The position numbers and the translations under genes are program-made. Shown piece by piece: positions 22,434 to 35,465 of a stretch of 64,000 bases of DNA (position 1 is the stretch's first letter; every line of letters starts with the position of its first letter). The notes beneath the pieces were generated by a model. That model was not told where the DNA came from. It was given only the letters and a program-made list of their open reading frames with translations, and did not search any database. This DNA is from Cruorifilaria tuberocauda (Eukaryota; Nematoda; Chromadorea; Rhabditida; Onchocercidae): positions 186,001 through 250,000 of the forward strand of contig JABVXU010000002.1 in assembly GCA_013365365.1 (NCBI GenBank), in the 5' to 3' direction.

Positions 22434-25400
22434 CTATCCTAAAGTTAGCAACAAAAAAATTTCAGAAGGAGCATGTAACATCAACGAAAAATCAAGATTC
22501 TGAAATATATTCAGAAATGCTCCAAATGATTCTACCACTGGTTTACGAATACACAATTTTGCATATGAATTAAAACTGTCACCAGTTAAGATATAGTCAG
22601 TGAGCATGCTTGGTACAGCGGGACTATCTTCATCAATTGCTCGCAACACTGGAATTGTTTCTAATTAAAAATATACGTAGTACAGTAAATAGTTTTTCAA
22701 TTGAGCTAGACTAATATTGCCGTTGACAGCCAATATAATTGGGCCGAAACCCCAACAGTTCAACTAACATCAGAATGCACGGAATAGCTTATTTAAAAGT
22801 CAACAAACAGTACTCTACTAGAAGGTATGAACAACGATTAAATTCTAATTAATTAGGTAAATGAAGAGATGAAAACTAAATATTACATTTTATAAGCGCC
22901 ATAAGTGTGTTTATGTCCATAGAAAGACGACTTTCATCGTAAGGAATTGTCGCCGTCATATACTGAAAAGTAGTATTTTAAATTTTTATAATTTCTTTAA
23001 GGCATTAATATCAAAAAATTTTAAGTCCTTAAATTGTAAACTTTACGAGCGTTTGGTTTGAAATGATAACACTGATCAAATCTCAAATCAATGATAAGAA
23101 ACAATTTTCATAAAAATGAAACTAAATTATCTGTGTAAAGGTTATATATCAATGCCTTAGTATAGTAGCAAGAAAGGAAAATCTTTTCGAATCACAATAT
23201 ACCTATAAAAAGTATGAAACTGCATTTTTCAATTCCACTTAAATTGAAGGAGTTTAATTTATAAATTTATATTGTAATACGAAATGCTTGCATAAAAATC
23301 AATTCATAATGTAATTTTGAACCTGTGGTAATTGTGAAGGATCAGTTTTCTGAGGTTTACGTTTTCGCTCATTAGTGAAATGTCTTCGTCGATTCTGTAT
23401 AGATAAAATCAACGATATGAATGTATTTTTCATTTCTTTCTCATATTCTAACTCATCACGATGTGCCAATTGCTCCACTAAACTATCGTTGTAAACCTGA
23501 AAAAATGGAATAAATCAATAACGGTAAGCGAAGACGAATTTTACAGCAATGCGCGCAATTAGTATTTAATTTCCTCTTCACAAACGTAAATGAAATTCAA
23601 TATATTTATTAGGAGAAAAATACTTCCGCAAATTTTGTTATCCCTTAATAAAACATATTAATTTTTCATCCTATTAAGATCATATAAATCTTATAATTTT
23701 TATAAATTAGTTTTACGTAAAATGATTAGTTTTACATAAAATGAAATAATTTTTACTTGTATCAATTGTTCCATTTCAGCACTCAGAGCAAGCAATCTGC
23801 TGTAGGTAAATGATTCCAAATCTGAAAATTTAAATATTTAAATCACAAAATAGATAATCTAAGTGGAAGAGTTTTTTTCAGAGAAAAACTTGGAGAAAAC
23901 ACAAAAAAAAATAAAACAATACAGATAGAGGAGAAGAAATGAATGAGTTATTGGGAATTTAAAAATAACAGATAAAAAGATGATCACAATTACAAAACAT
24001 TAAAGACGGTGATAAATAATTTCCCTTCCCTTAATTTTTTTTAAAAAGCATTTTTCTTGCAAAGTGACGCGAGGCTGAGACTTTTAAAACAAGCGATGAC
24101 ATTGACAATAGCATTACTGGAGCGCCGATCGAGAGGAATGGAAGAAAAAGACATGCTTTAAGGAATTTTGAATTCGATAAGTGAATAATCCATTTATAAA
24201 CTGAATGGCTTCTAAAATTCAACCAATTCAATACAAGAAAAATTATACTTTGGAAGTAAACCAGTGATGACTATAATCTCGTTTTTTCCTTTCACAATCA
24301 CTTCAATCGGTTTAAATTTAGAAAAACTGATTCGTTCCCAACATTCTTTAAACAAACATACAGCAGCGTGAATGCCTTCCGTACTCTTTCACAACAGTTA
24401 AAAATAAACTCATTCAAAAGTACTTACCTTTCAATCCTAGAAAATGTTGAGAAATCCACTATTAATAGTTCAGGAATTCAGTTCCCGGAAAACTTAAAAT
24501 ATTTTGAAAACTTGATCAAATCAGCGCAATTACAATGTATCTACTCACTATATCTATCCATACATTCACATCCGTTATGAATTTAGCGATTTTTATGTGA
24601 GAGATTAAACTGCATTCAACCTCTTACATGAGATTGAATGCTACTACATACGACTATCCTGAAAGAAATGACACTTTTATTTACTTTCAGAATTCGATGT
24701 AATAGCAACGGCTTGTCGCAATTTAACATCCATTTCGTACTGTCCATTTGGTAATGGTGAACGCATCGACGAATACATGCTATCCATCGATTCCATCGTA
24801 CGATCAGTCATTATGGATCCAGAAAAATCACATGACTGAAAATTATCAATGAATATCTCATTATTTCTGTGACAGCTACAGCTACACTAATATTTCAACC
24901 TTTTCATTCCACAGAATCAAAATGGATGAAATATTGTGTCAAGTATAAAATCAACCTGAAGCATTTGATCAATTTCTTCGATCACCTGATCGGCAGTTTG
25001 TGGAGGTGATTCCGACAGAGGACCACGCTGACTGATTAGTTGATGCATATCTAATGCACTCCTCAATTCCTCATCTTCTTCCGACAAATCAATGCCGGGA
25101 TCACTGTTTTCCTGAAAAATAACAAAAAATAGCAGAATGTAACTGAAAAATTAATTTCAGATTTTATAAGAAGTCAAATATGAACTTCTCATAGCATATA
25201 AAACTCCGGGAAATCTCAAATTTACTTAAATTCAGTGCTGCAATTCATTAAAAAAGATATAAGACGAGAAATAAATTATAAATAAACTACTCATTTTCAA
25301 CTTCTTGACTAATTTTTCTAGTAACTGATATCGAATGAATCAGAAATAAAACGCTTCTTCTATGATGTTTATCATACTAGCAAATTGAACAGACAATTAA

Positions 25401-28400
25401 GCTAAAACCACTTTCCACGTTCATGACACTTCTGAATTTAAATTTTAACTTTCAAATTCTTAAAAAGAAGAATTTTTTCTTTCAGTTGGATGAAATTGAT
25501 ACTCACTTTGCTTCGCCGAATAAAGTTAACATCAGCAGAACTTTTCGGTAATCTCTGATAAGGGAAATTATCACTAAGGGAGAAGTTGGTAACAGCAGCT
25601 CCAACACAAGGGAAGAAACTCACAGCAGTGATAGTAAACTGATGACACATCGATGAAAGGAACGATGAAAGAATTGTGTTTGTATCCTTCGTTTGATACG
25701 AATGAGAGCCAAATTAAAAACGCTAAAAGCGTGCTTTGATATATGGCCAGTGGAAAGAATGAAATTCGGAAATTAATTTCTTCCGTACTTGAAGAAGAAA
25801 TTCAAGTTTTGAATTTAAATTTCTATTTTTTTACAAATAATGAAAAAGAAAAGAAGACAGTAAGAAGCATACGAGGTTCTCGTCGTTATTCCATATTTTG
25901 AAAAAAAATTTCTTAAAAGATCTACTTAGTTACACTGCAGCTACAAATGCCAAGTAATATGTCCAATTCTAACAGAACTTTAACAAATTTAGCATTCCTC
26001 AATATTTGCTATCAGTCAATCTTACATTTTTTCATTTGTTCTTTCTCTCGTTCTCCTAATTTCAATTTGTTTTTTGTCAAATGAAAGAGGATAAAAAACA
26101 AATGAAAATTTCTATGGCCTAACAAATGTTAAAAATGTTTATATATTAATGGTAAATTTGCAAAAGAACTAATTCCATGATAGGACTATCAGCTGATAAT
26201 CATTATTTGGCCACTATTTCGAAGCTAGTTCTATTAAAACCTTAGAGTAAAATTAAAAAATCCGTACTTCAATTTCATAAAAACTTCTAGGACAGGTTTA
26301 ATTCGTTATTTTACACCACTCTACCGATGGTCCCTTTCATTATCGTAAAAAATTGAAGTTTTTTTTTCTTTCTGCAAAAACTTGCTTATTAAAATGAATT
26401 ATGCTAATGTTACAAGAATCGATAAAGATTTTAAAAATTGCAGAAAATTTTCATTCAGAAAAAATTTCGTTTAAGTTTTTCCGCAAAAGCTGCTTACTAA
26501 GTTGAATTAAGTAGATTTAGAAGAGTCAATTAAGATTCCAAAACAAATTACAAAAGAAAGGAACTGAATTATAATGGGTAATTGATACCATGCGAATTTT
26601 GACCATTCAAGAGATTCAAGACATAAATAACTTCCTAACAATATCAAAAGAATCCACTCTTTCCATGCAATTCATATGATATCCCTAGAAAAAGAGAGGG
26701 CATTTCTTTTCCTTTTATTGAATTTCCATCTACCAAAGCTTCTTTTTATGGCTCTTTTATGCTTTGAAAGGATTTTCTGCTTTTTTAATGGAAAAAGACT
26801 CTTTCTCGCTCTCCCTCTTCCTCTCTCCAAAATTATGCGAGAGGGAAGTAGAACCTCTGAGAAAAGGACTTCGACTGCTTTATGCCAGCTGTTAACAAAT
26901 GAATAATATTTTTTTCACTCCATTGGGAACTTCTCTTTTCCGATTTCCCATTTACCAAATAAGTTTCATAGTCCATCGCTCCACAATCAATGAATTTCGA
27001 AATTTCGTAGAAATTATTCATTTAATGTATTGAAATATGAAAGTTCGCTGAAAAGCGAAGACACATGCAAATAAACCATAAGGGTTATCGAAGGACTTTC
27101 TAAGAAGCTTATACTCTGCAATTATTTTAAAATTGCTTCATGAAGTGATTCACTTTCACGAAGCAATTTTAGAATAATTAAATTAGTTATCAAACAATTA
27201 TTTGAGCTATGTTCTGCTCTATCTTCAACGTTCTTTTCCCATAATTCAAAAAAAGAATCACAGTGTTAAATTTAACAAAATTCAGCCGGGCGTTTCAATA
27301 ATCTAAAAATTAAAAAGTGGATTGAAATGATTTGAAGAACTATTTAAAAAATCCTATCATCTTTTACAAGTGCACATTATCTTTAGATAGTAACTTTGAT
27401 GCGGGAACATTAATCACTGTTGTATTTTAGGTTATCACAAAAAAACTCATAATGAATGGAACCTTTCGTGGTTGAAGGTTGAGAGCAGGAAGTTGTAATT
27501 GCCTTGTTTGTGTCTTCGAGAAATCAAGTGGGGCCATATTACCGAAATTTCCCGTTAAAGTCCACCAAATTCTAGAAAAAAAAAGCAATATTACTCATCG
27601 ATTTAATCTTGCTTAAATATAAAGTCAAAATTTAAGTGGAAAACGTTACTGGGTAATTCTTCCATGTAATCTTAGATTGTGACACGAATAAAATTACCTT
27701 GAAAACTAATAACGTGGAAGATTCATATTTATAGTTATATAAAAATTTTTTGAAGAGATACTTCAATGAATAAACGTATTTATACACAAAGAATATGCTT
27801 AAAGTATTGCATCCTCAGAAGAAAGTCAATATCAACTGCTGAATGAAAATTAACTGGTCTTATCATTGTCCTATTTAAGAGAAGATCTTCTAAACGATAA
27901 ATAAAAAATAATTTATCCATTTTGCAATATATGAGCTTAAACGAAAATAAAAGTACAAGAAATCAATCAATTTTTTCCTTGTCTCTATATCACATTTTTT
28001 TCACCGCAATGATGCATAGGAAGTGACAGTAATCGGTCAAAAAAACGATATCGCTGGGAAACCGTAAAAATGAAGAAATGCCTTAAAAATTTAATCCTTT
28101 TTATGCAGGCCCGATAACTGAAAAAGATATATTGATAGTAAAAGTAAAAGCTTTCTCTTAATGCAATACACTTTCTGGAATTTTTAGAAAATGCAATCAA
28201 CTTCATGATATCATTGTTGCATTCTTTAACTTTTTAAAATGCAATTTATTTTCGAAAGAAGCTTTAATTAATGAAAACAATAAACTGTCTACCAAATATC
28301 TTCTTATTTCATCGAAAAAAAATCCATTCTCAATGCAACGTTTAAATATTTTTATCTATCAATCATTCTACTCGAAATTATTCAGTCTTCACAAACGAGA

Positions 28401-31400
28401 AATTCTCAAACGCAAAGATGCATAACAAGGTGCACATGTATCAAAATTTAGAACAAAAAGTTTCATATAAATAAAAATGAAAGAGAAAAATCTAAAAGGA
28501 CATAAGCAATACAGTGATGACGGACAATTTTCCGCCGTGCACTTTTGCAAATTGCCATTTATTGTACTTTACATATTGGAGTTTCGGTGAATTTTCAAAG
28601 TTAGTGCCATTATAATTTCAGAATTTCAGGACTCCTCTCAAATTTATTTCACATGAAATGATTTAAAGATCGACAATAATAATTGTTATTGTAGAATTAA
28701 TTCCGACAATACCGGTAGTGATTTCTAGCTTCTGATTGCAAAACGTATGGTGCAAATATTTGATATGATATTTGGCTTCAAACTTGTGATTGTGACAGCA
28801 CCTTTCTAATCCAAAAAAAAAGGAAAATTAGTTTTTAAAGTGACCATATGATGAATTATCAAGCAAAAAAATTGGCTAAAATAATAAAAAGGCACTGACT
28901 GATTTTCAGACATAATTTCATCCTGTGAGCGCACTTGTATAGGTGCGATCTCCTCGGTGGCCTTATTAAGATCTTTGAAGCAGTGCGAGATTTTTTGATC
29001 AAATGTTCCAACCAGATCTTCCAAACTACCCGATAGATTTTCTACATCGAAATTTTCATCGAAGTTATTTTCGCAATCACTGGTCCTGTAAGATGATAAC
29101 AGATAAAAAATATCACACAGCTGAACTCAGTTATGGTTCACTAAAATTTTGAAGAAATTAACGTCTGAATTTTGATTTTCAAACTTTTCTAAAGACTTCC
29201 ACAACTTCTTCTTGAACTTTTCAGCATTTTAACACGAAATTTTCCTTCTTCAACATTTTGATGCTTTTTGCAATCTAACGGATGAAAGAGTGTACTCGGA
29301 AATGAGAAATGTTGATTAGAAATGATTAATTACGCAAATTATTTCTAAAAAAAGGAAATTTAAAATACTGAACAAATTGTTTTCCTTGCGGACAAAATAA
29401 ACATTGTATTTGTTTTATAAAAATTTTTATTCTGTTCTTAAACTTCATTATATCGTTATTGGTCAACATAGAATCTTTATAAGAGATATTTATGATAATA
29501 TCTTTCATTTCTTTCATAAATATGAGAGTTAAAACTGAGTGACAATCAAAATACAATAGTAAATTTTCGGAATCTTTAACCGAGAAGTTACGGTAAGTGT
29601 AAGCAAGCTAAGACTGGTATGCTGGAAATGAATGATTAATAACTTACGTCATATTCTCAAGAATATCAATCTTCCCAAATTAACTAATCTAATTTCATAT
29701 TTCAGTAAGCAGACAGTGATAACTTTTTACATATCCTAGTAATATCGGATTATACTGCATTCCCTCTTTCATCCAAGAAAAATCCTGAAAATCATCACTT
29801 GTACATCACACATACAGATCACTAATGATTAATAGTGAATATAGCATTATTAATCATTGATAACCTGTGATATATCAAACCTATCATGGCAGCCATCCCC
29901 TCTCGGCCTTTTCTTAAATCCTGGAGAATGGAAAAATAAGTGAACAAGGAGATTCGTTTTTTTTTTCCACTCAATGAAATATTTTTTCTTTTTTAAACAA
30001 AAAATGTCGATATCTCAGAGGTTATATTCCCAACCGCATTAGCAACTTTTGTTTATTTGATAAGGAATTGATGAGAAGAGAGAGAGAGAGTTATTGAAGA
30101 CAAAAAGAACATAGAACACAAAGACAAAGAGAGTACCAGTAATAAACGACTCAAAATTCTTGAAATTCTAAATCATAAATAGGCCCGCGTCTCTCATCAT
30201 TTGGATAAATCTTCGTATTTCATGAAGCGAAAATTTGTCAAGTGCCTGCTGTTGCACTTTGCAGTATGTATTATTAAATAACTCATTACACATTAATATA
30301 TTTTCACATTATGAAGTAACTTTACACTGTAAATATCATATTAGTATCATTATACAACGGCATATTTATTGTTTATTTCATTATTGAACGAAGAAATGAG
30401 GAAGGACAAACTTCAAGTAGCAATTATATGCCACGGACGCAGAATGATTAAAGTGAAATTAAAAGGAATTAATTTGATGAAAGGAGAAATGGAAAACATT
30501 TTTAAATTATACTAATTCAAAATGGATAAGAGCAAAGAAAAAAGATGATTAAAAATGACTAGTCAAGATAAATGCCACAAAATAGATGAAGAGTTAAAGA
30601 TTTAAAGGTCCATCATACATTCCATGTTCTCCATAGTGTTTTCTCTTCACAGTGGACAAGCATCTCTACTCACTATTCTCTAATTTTTATGTCTATTTGT
30701 CTATTCATTTCTCTTTATTCCCTATCCTATTTCAATTCAGATTCATTAAAAAAGTGGCCTAAAGCATGACATGGAAATCGGTATTGCCATAGCATTTCAA
30801 AGATATGAAGTCCTCATCCAAAATTTTCATCTTTCATCGGCACTAATTTTAGAAAAATCAATAATTCGATCATCTCCAGCATAAATTGATTCTAGAGGAG
30901 AAAGAGGGAGAGAGAGAGAGAAGAGAAAGAGAAAAAGAGAGAGACGTAAATATTCAAGTTCTATTATATCACAAAACATATTACAAATAAAATTATCAGT
31001 TCTGAAAAGAATATTTCACAATAAACCTGGCTTGTTAATAGTGTATTTCTGAAGTCTTTTTTCCCTTCCGCTTCTTTTCCACTAACTTACTTTTCGCTCT
31101 TATCATTTCTTTCCTCCCCCATTCTCTTACACTGTCATCTTTTTTAAAACTAATTTTCCATAAAGAAATACAAACTGAATTCTAACACTTTATTTAAACA
31201 CACAAATATTCCCTTTCATACAATAACCGGAAACTGAAATGTGAAATTGACTGCAACAAACATGACATAACAATCCGAACTTTTAACTGGAACAATGTAG
31301 AATATTGATTTTCCGCCAAGCTTCTAATCTAAACTTCCTATAATATTCTTTCCACTATTTATACATTTATTTATTATAATTTATTTCCATTAATTTTGTT

Positions 31401-33087
31401 GAAACATGAAATCGGTATACTTCATAACAAATTACAATAATATATCATAACTTACAGCGTGGAAAATAGTAAAGTGATTCTTTATGTTTTTCAATAGTCA
31501 TTGTTTTCCTTTTCCAGAAGAATTTGTAAGCACAAATGACTATACAAGAAGGAAAATACGAGAAAAAGTTGAATAAGCAATGTGACATTGAACTTCAGCA
31601 GATTCATATCTAAAACTGATAATTTTTTAATGGGAAATTGAAAAAAAGAAGGAAACGGAAAAAATGCAACAGACTTGAAATGAATTGTGTTTTTCAAGTG
31701 AAAGAGAAAAATTACTATCGAAAAATTGAAAACAGTTTCAGAGAATGAATTTTAACTCTTGAAATGCTTGATCAGTTGAATACAAAAGGACAACAAGAAG
31801 AACGGGCTTAATCTTCATTCTATTATAATTTATTTCTAATTGAAATATGAAAATGTCAAATTTTTACAACTCTTTTTATATCGATGATTCCGAATATCAT
31901 TCAACCTACTTCTTTCTGGTCCATGAATTGCTCAACAAATTGCTAATCAAAAGTGTGATAGTTTACAAGAAACATCGAAGCAAACTCATTTCATTTAATA
32001 AATGTAAACCATAAAAATGCTTAGAAGCAAAAATATGAAAGTATTATGAAAAATGAAGGATGATTGAAGATTTCGTCATATTGCGATGGTTTTTATAGCT
32101 AAATTCATTAAATAATAGACTTTTATTAGTAAAATATGTGATAAATGTAATAATGTAATAAGTAAATAAGTAAATTTAAATGAAATAAAAAGAGTGTATG
32201 AGAATCAGAACAATAGAACGTCCGAAATTTTGAAAAAGGAAAAAATATGAAGGATAAGAAAAGTGACTGAGTACTGTATATAAGGCAAATGATTAGTGAC
32301 AGATTAAAATTTCTTTCTTGTTCGATGTGGCATAATTTTAATGCTCATTACTTCAATATTATAAATATTTTTTGTTCAGCTTTAACGGTATTACATCCAT
32401 TTTAGATGCCATTAAAAACGGAAATCGAAGATGAAATTATTAGATAAGAATGAAGCACAGAATGATAGTGAAATGACAGCATGATGACTTATAAAAAGTT
32501 AAGCAACAAATACATCAAAAGGACAATATTTCACTTATTCCGCTTTACTTTCAGTTTTATAGCTCTTTTTACAATCTTACTTATGCTGTAAGAAAATTCT
32601 GTTTTATTAAAAAACGGATAAGGAAAAATCATAAACAAGTAATTAAGATAGTTAATGAGTCGTCACAAAAGCTCATTAACTTCCCTCACTATTGCAGTTG
32701 AACCAAACTATTTCTCTTTCTCTTGCAAAGCACTTAAAATGAAAGAGTGGCTAGAAATATTAAAAAAATTAATTCAAAAAGAATCGAACGATAAAAATGA
32801 AAAGGAATAAACGAAAGACAAAAGTGCACTTACGATTGTTGTGATGCTTCTTTAATGAAATCGATGTCATCTTCGAGACGAGCCAAAGGCACTTCCGGCA
32901 CACTACAATTTATATCGTCGACCATTCCTGTACCCATTACCATAAGGATATCAATTATACGAAAATTATACTGGAAACCGGAAACAGGAATAGAATAGAA
33001 GAGCTAGAACAAAAAAAAGCGACGATTGGGGCGGCTATGTCACATCCTAGTACTTACTAGTAGTGATCCTAAGAGACCAGCGAACAT
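22434..33087 (-). CDS. unc-76: UNC-76/FEZ kinesin-1 adaptor
   Basis: Nine main exons join in phase: 32943-32834, 29085-28900, 25573-25507, 25111-24956, 24835-24685, 23821-23757, 23496-23323, 22962-22887 and 22648-22434, giving 399 residues, similar to FEZ1 and worm UNC-76. Family landmarks in order are SLEDLVGTFDQKI, TADQVIEEID, the coiled coil around LVEQLAHRDELEYEKEMKN, the ATIPYDE segment and PSMLTDYIL. FEZ proteins bind kinesin-1 heavy chain tail and carry synaptic cargo; loss in worms blocks axon bundling and growth. The C-terminus runs about 40 residues past LTDYIL, which is longer than usual. Two introns exceed 3 kb. An upstream exon 33087-33058 joins in frame and would add 19 hydrophobic residues (start MFAGLLGSLL); the shorter start is at 32943. 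Exon 25573-25507 is set by phase and a good acceptor. Confidence 0.9.
25574..28899 (-). other. Large unc-76 intron (3.3 kb)
   Basis: AT-rich, with pyrimidine/purine-rich stretches around 26790-26870. It contains the near-perfect 60-base inverted repeat at 27120-27179. No coding exon was found in it. Confidence 0.7.
27120..27179. repeat. Near-perfect 60-bp inverted repeat (hairpin)
   Basis: The left arm AATTATTTTAAAATTGCTTC pairs with the right arm GAAGCAATTTTAGAATAATT with one mismatch over 20 bp. The inner parts ATGAAGTGA and TCACTTTCAC continue the pairing almost to the centre. The element is a nearly complete palindrome in an unc-76 intron. It could be a short foldback transposon remnant or a structured RNA. 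Confidence 0.8.
29086..32833 (-). other. Largest unc-76 intron (3.7 kb)
   Basis: AT-rich, with GA-rich simple sequence near 30078-30094 and 30895-30945. No additional exon was recognised. Confidence 0.65.
30895..30945. repeat. GA-rich simple repeat
   Basis: About 50 bases of GAGA, GAAA and GGGA units with an inner GAGAGAGAGAGAG run. A shorter GA run lies at 30078-30094. On the unc-76 strand these are CT-rich. Confidence 0.85.
32971..33057 (-). other. Probable cis-intron between alternative first exon and main exon 1 of unc-76
   Basis: A perfect donor GTAAGTAC at 33057 and an acceptor TTTCCAG ending at 32971 enclose 87 bases. The frame is open on both sides and in phase with the unc-76 coding sequence. 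Alternatively the same acceptor serves a spliced leader, leaving 27 bases of 5' UTR before the ATG at 32943. Confidence 0.45.
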
Positions 33088-35455
33088 CAGATGAATCGTT
33101 GCGAGGCAACTAACCCGGAAAATCAATCACTCTTTCTCGAACCACTTGCACCCACTGAAGACATGTGACACAGCAGCACAACAGAGAGAGGAGAGAGAGA
33201 CAGACGTATCCGCCGATATCACAGCCTAGCACTGCTACTTCCGCTTCTGGCGGAGGGACGCGGAGCTTCTTTGGCCAACTGCGCTGGCTTCTTCTTTCCT
33301 GAAAGGTTGATATCTTTTTCCCTTTCGTCAATGAAAATGGAATGGGTAGCAGGTGATGTTGTTTTTCCGGAAATATCATTATAGCACACACTGTCTTCCA
33401 CACATCACATAGCTTCTCCTCCCTCATTGCCTACTCTCTTCATTGAAAATTCGTTATTCGATATGCCTCGGAAATAAGGATGCGGAAAGTGGCGAGACCA
33501 CTATACCTCAACTGCTTCTTTTCATGATGCTACCTTCAGTTACTTTTGTGCTCCTCCGTTCATTCTCCAGCTCTAGGAAATCTCATAAAATTATTGCTAT
33601 ACGGGAAATAAAAATGAGTCTGCAAAATAAATGATCGAAAATTTGCTTAGAAATTATGCGAATAAATTCATTTTTTATCGGAATTACTTTGGGAATAATT
33701 TCGATTATTGTCCCGAGGAAATTTACAATGAATTAATGTAAGAAAAAATTCAGTGACTGTACAACTGAGGAAATACTAACACAAAATTATTGAAATAAGT
33801 ACAGTACGATTATTAATGGCAACCAACTTGCTTCTAAAATTCAGTAATGCGGCATATTTCTCTTAATTAATTCTTTCTTTCAAAAATTTTCTATTACACT
33901 TAGCATTTCTCAGTGGAAAAAACAATTTGTTTCCTAACACAAACAATATCAAACAATTGAAAAAAGAAGTTAGAATTAAAAATTAGTATCATTTACTTAA
34001 ATCATAGTAAGATTATGAATAATCATTGTTTTACCTTAAATATAAATTCTAATTTATATTCGAAAATTGTGATGTTGTATAAGAGATCATTTATAGAATA
34101 TAATAGAATATAGAATCACTTATATAATATTTGGTATTTTCAACTTGTTAATTGTATAAGAGATCATTTATAGAATAATAGAGAAACTAATTTCTTTTAG
34201 TAATGGTATATTGTTTGTATCATCAAATGATAAGCAGACAAATTAGGATTTCTTTTCTTCCTTGCAACATTTGTTATGGATTAGATATGCTCGTCTAATT
34301 ATATTAAAATAAACAATGCTAAAAGGGACTAATCACTGATAACATTCAATAATAACATATACCTGATATTTAAATAAATATTTAATCAATTTTTAACATA
34401 ACTTGATATATCTGAACTAGAAATTCAAAAATGCGATGCTAACTGATATAATTACCTCTCGATCTCCAAAACAATATCAATAGTTTCCTTTCCTGTTTAA
34501 AAACTCAACTTATGATTGTTAGCACTGCAAGGAAAGCATAAATTAAGCATTGGACAAAATTCATTGCGTGTGATAACCGATGTAATGAGGTGTAAACGGA
34601 TATCGAGATTATTTCGAGGAAAGGAAAAGGGAAAAGGACAAGGTTGATGGAAGAAGCACCACTCTTCACAATTCCTTCCATCACTCACATTTCATCAACT
34701 AAAATACAAGCTTTCACTAAGTTTCTTCTTTTCACTCAATTTTGCTTTCACTGTAAATTCTAGTTGCTATAGTAAAAAGGCACTCGATTTGAAATGAATT
34801 GCTGTAATGGGAATAGTGATAACAACAGTCGGAACTCTTCCTGCAGTCCTTTCAGGAAAGACGAAAGATGACCAAGACGACTCACAAACATGGAAATTAA
34901 TTTTGACTGTAATCTAAAAATTTGCATTTAACAACCTAAAGACGAACTATTCTGAAGTCGAAGTTTATAGCGTAATTGAATGATGCAAACTAGAGTTTCT
35001 TTGGACTTCGACCGGGATGACGGGAAGGGAAGGGTGATGAGGGAAAAGAGTAGGATTTGTTTCAGGATAAGGAGGTTAAGGAATGCTAGCACCGTTATTC
35101 AATAAATTTGAATTTGAATTGTTTACATTTATCAATTAGATTTTCATCGGTTTGAATCTGTATTTCCTAGTTCTATACTTCTACGCATAGAATTACTAGG
35201 TTTAGAGTTAATTAAAGCTGAAAAGGAGCTCGCTAGCTATCTTGGATGAATACATAATGAATACACGAGATTGAAATCAAGTGAAAAATTTGTAGAATAC
35301 TGTTTTCGACTTCAATAAATTCTATATTATAGGAGATTTTTTTTTCATTTTTAAGCATTTTTGCTTTAGAGGATTAAATTCTTCATTATTTTTTCAAGTA
35401 TGATGCATTTACTCATTGTTTTTGAACTAGGAAAAAAATTGACGTGTTTGATTAA
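33088..35455. other. Divergent promoter region of unc-76 and dyci-1
   Basis: About 2.4 kb between head-to-head genes. The part at 33100-33440 is GC-richer than its surroundings and has minus-strand frames at 33110-33427 and 33219-33401; the latter includes a Lys/Pro/Ser-rich stretch (GKKKPAQLAKEAPRPSARSG). These could be 5' UTR or an alternative first exon of unc-76, but no splice I found joins them to it in phase. The rest shows no gene. Confidence 0.45.
34075..34177. repeat. 26-bp perfect direct repeat
   Basis: The phrase starting TTGTATAAGAGATCATTTAT occurs at 34075-34100 and again at 34152-34177, identical over 26 bases and 77 bases apart. It lies between unc-76 and dyci-1. Confidence 0.85.
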
Positions 35456-35463
35456 TTTTCCAG
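35456..35463 (+). promoter_or_regulatory. Likely spliced-leader acceptor of dyci-1
   Basis: A pyrimidine-rich TTTTCCAG ends two bases before the ATG at 35466, with no coding exon upstream. This is typical of a trans-splice site. Confidence 0.6.
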
Positions 35464-35465
35464 TT

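Noticed and set aside
25507..25650. Apparent unc-76 start at 25650
   Set aside because: The exon starts at 25573 by a better acceptor and joins in phase to the upstream exon 29085-28900, which carries the conserved FEZ N-terminal segment.
29824..29855. 11-bp inverted repeat AATGATTAATA/TATTAATCATT
   Set aside because: Made only of simple AT-rich words; such short palindromes are frequent in this DNA, unlike the two longer hairpins reported.
30078..33203. GA-rich runs that could suggest an array or regulatory repeat
   Set aside because: They are short simple-sequence runs without regular spacers. No CRISPR array is present or expected in a nematode.
33110..33427. 105-codon minus-strand frame upstream of unc-76
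   Set aside because: It ends in a stop before the alternative first exon and does not join in phase; probably 5' UTR or promoter. Kept only as a note in the intergenic entry.
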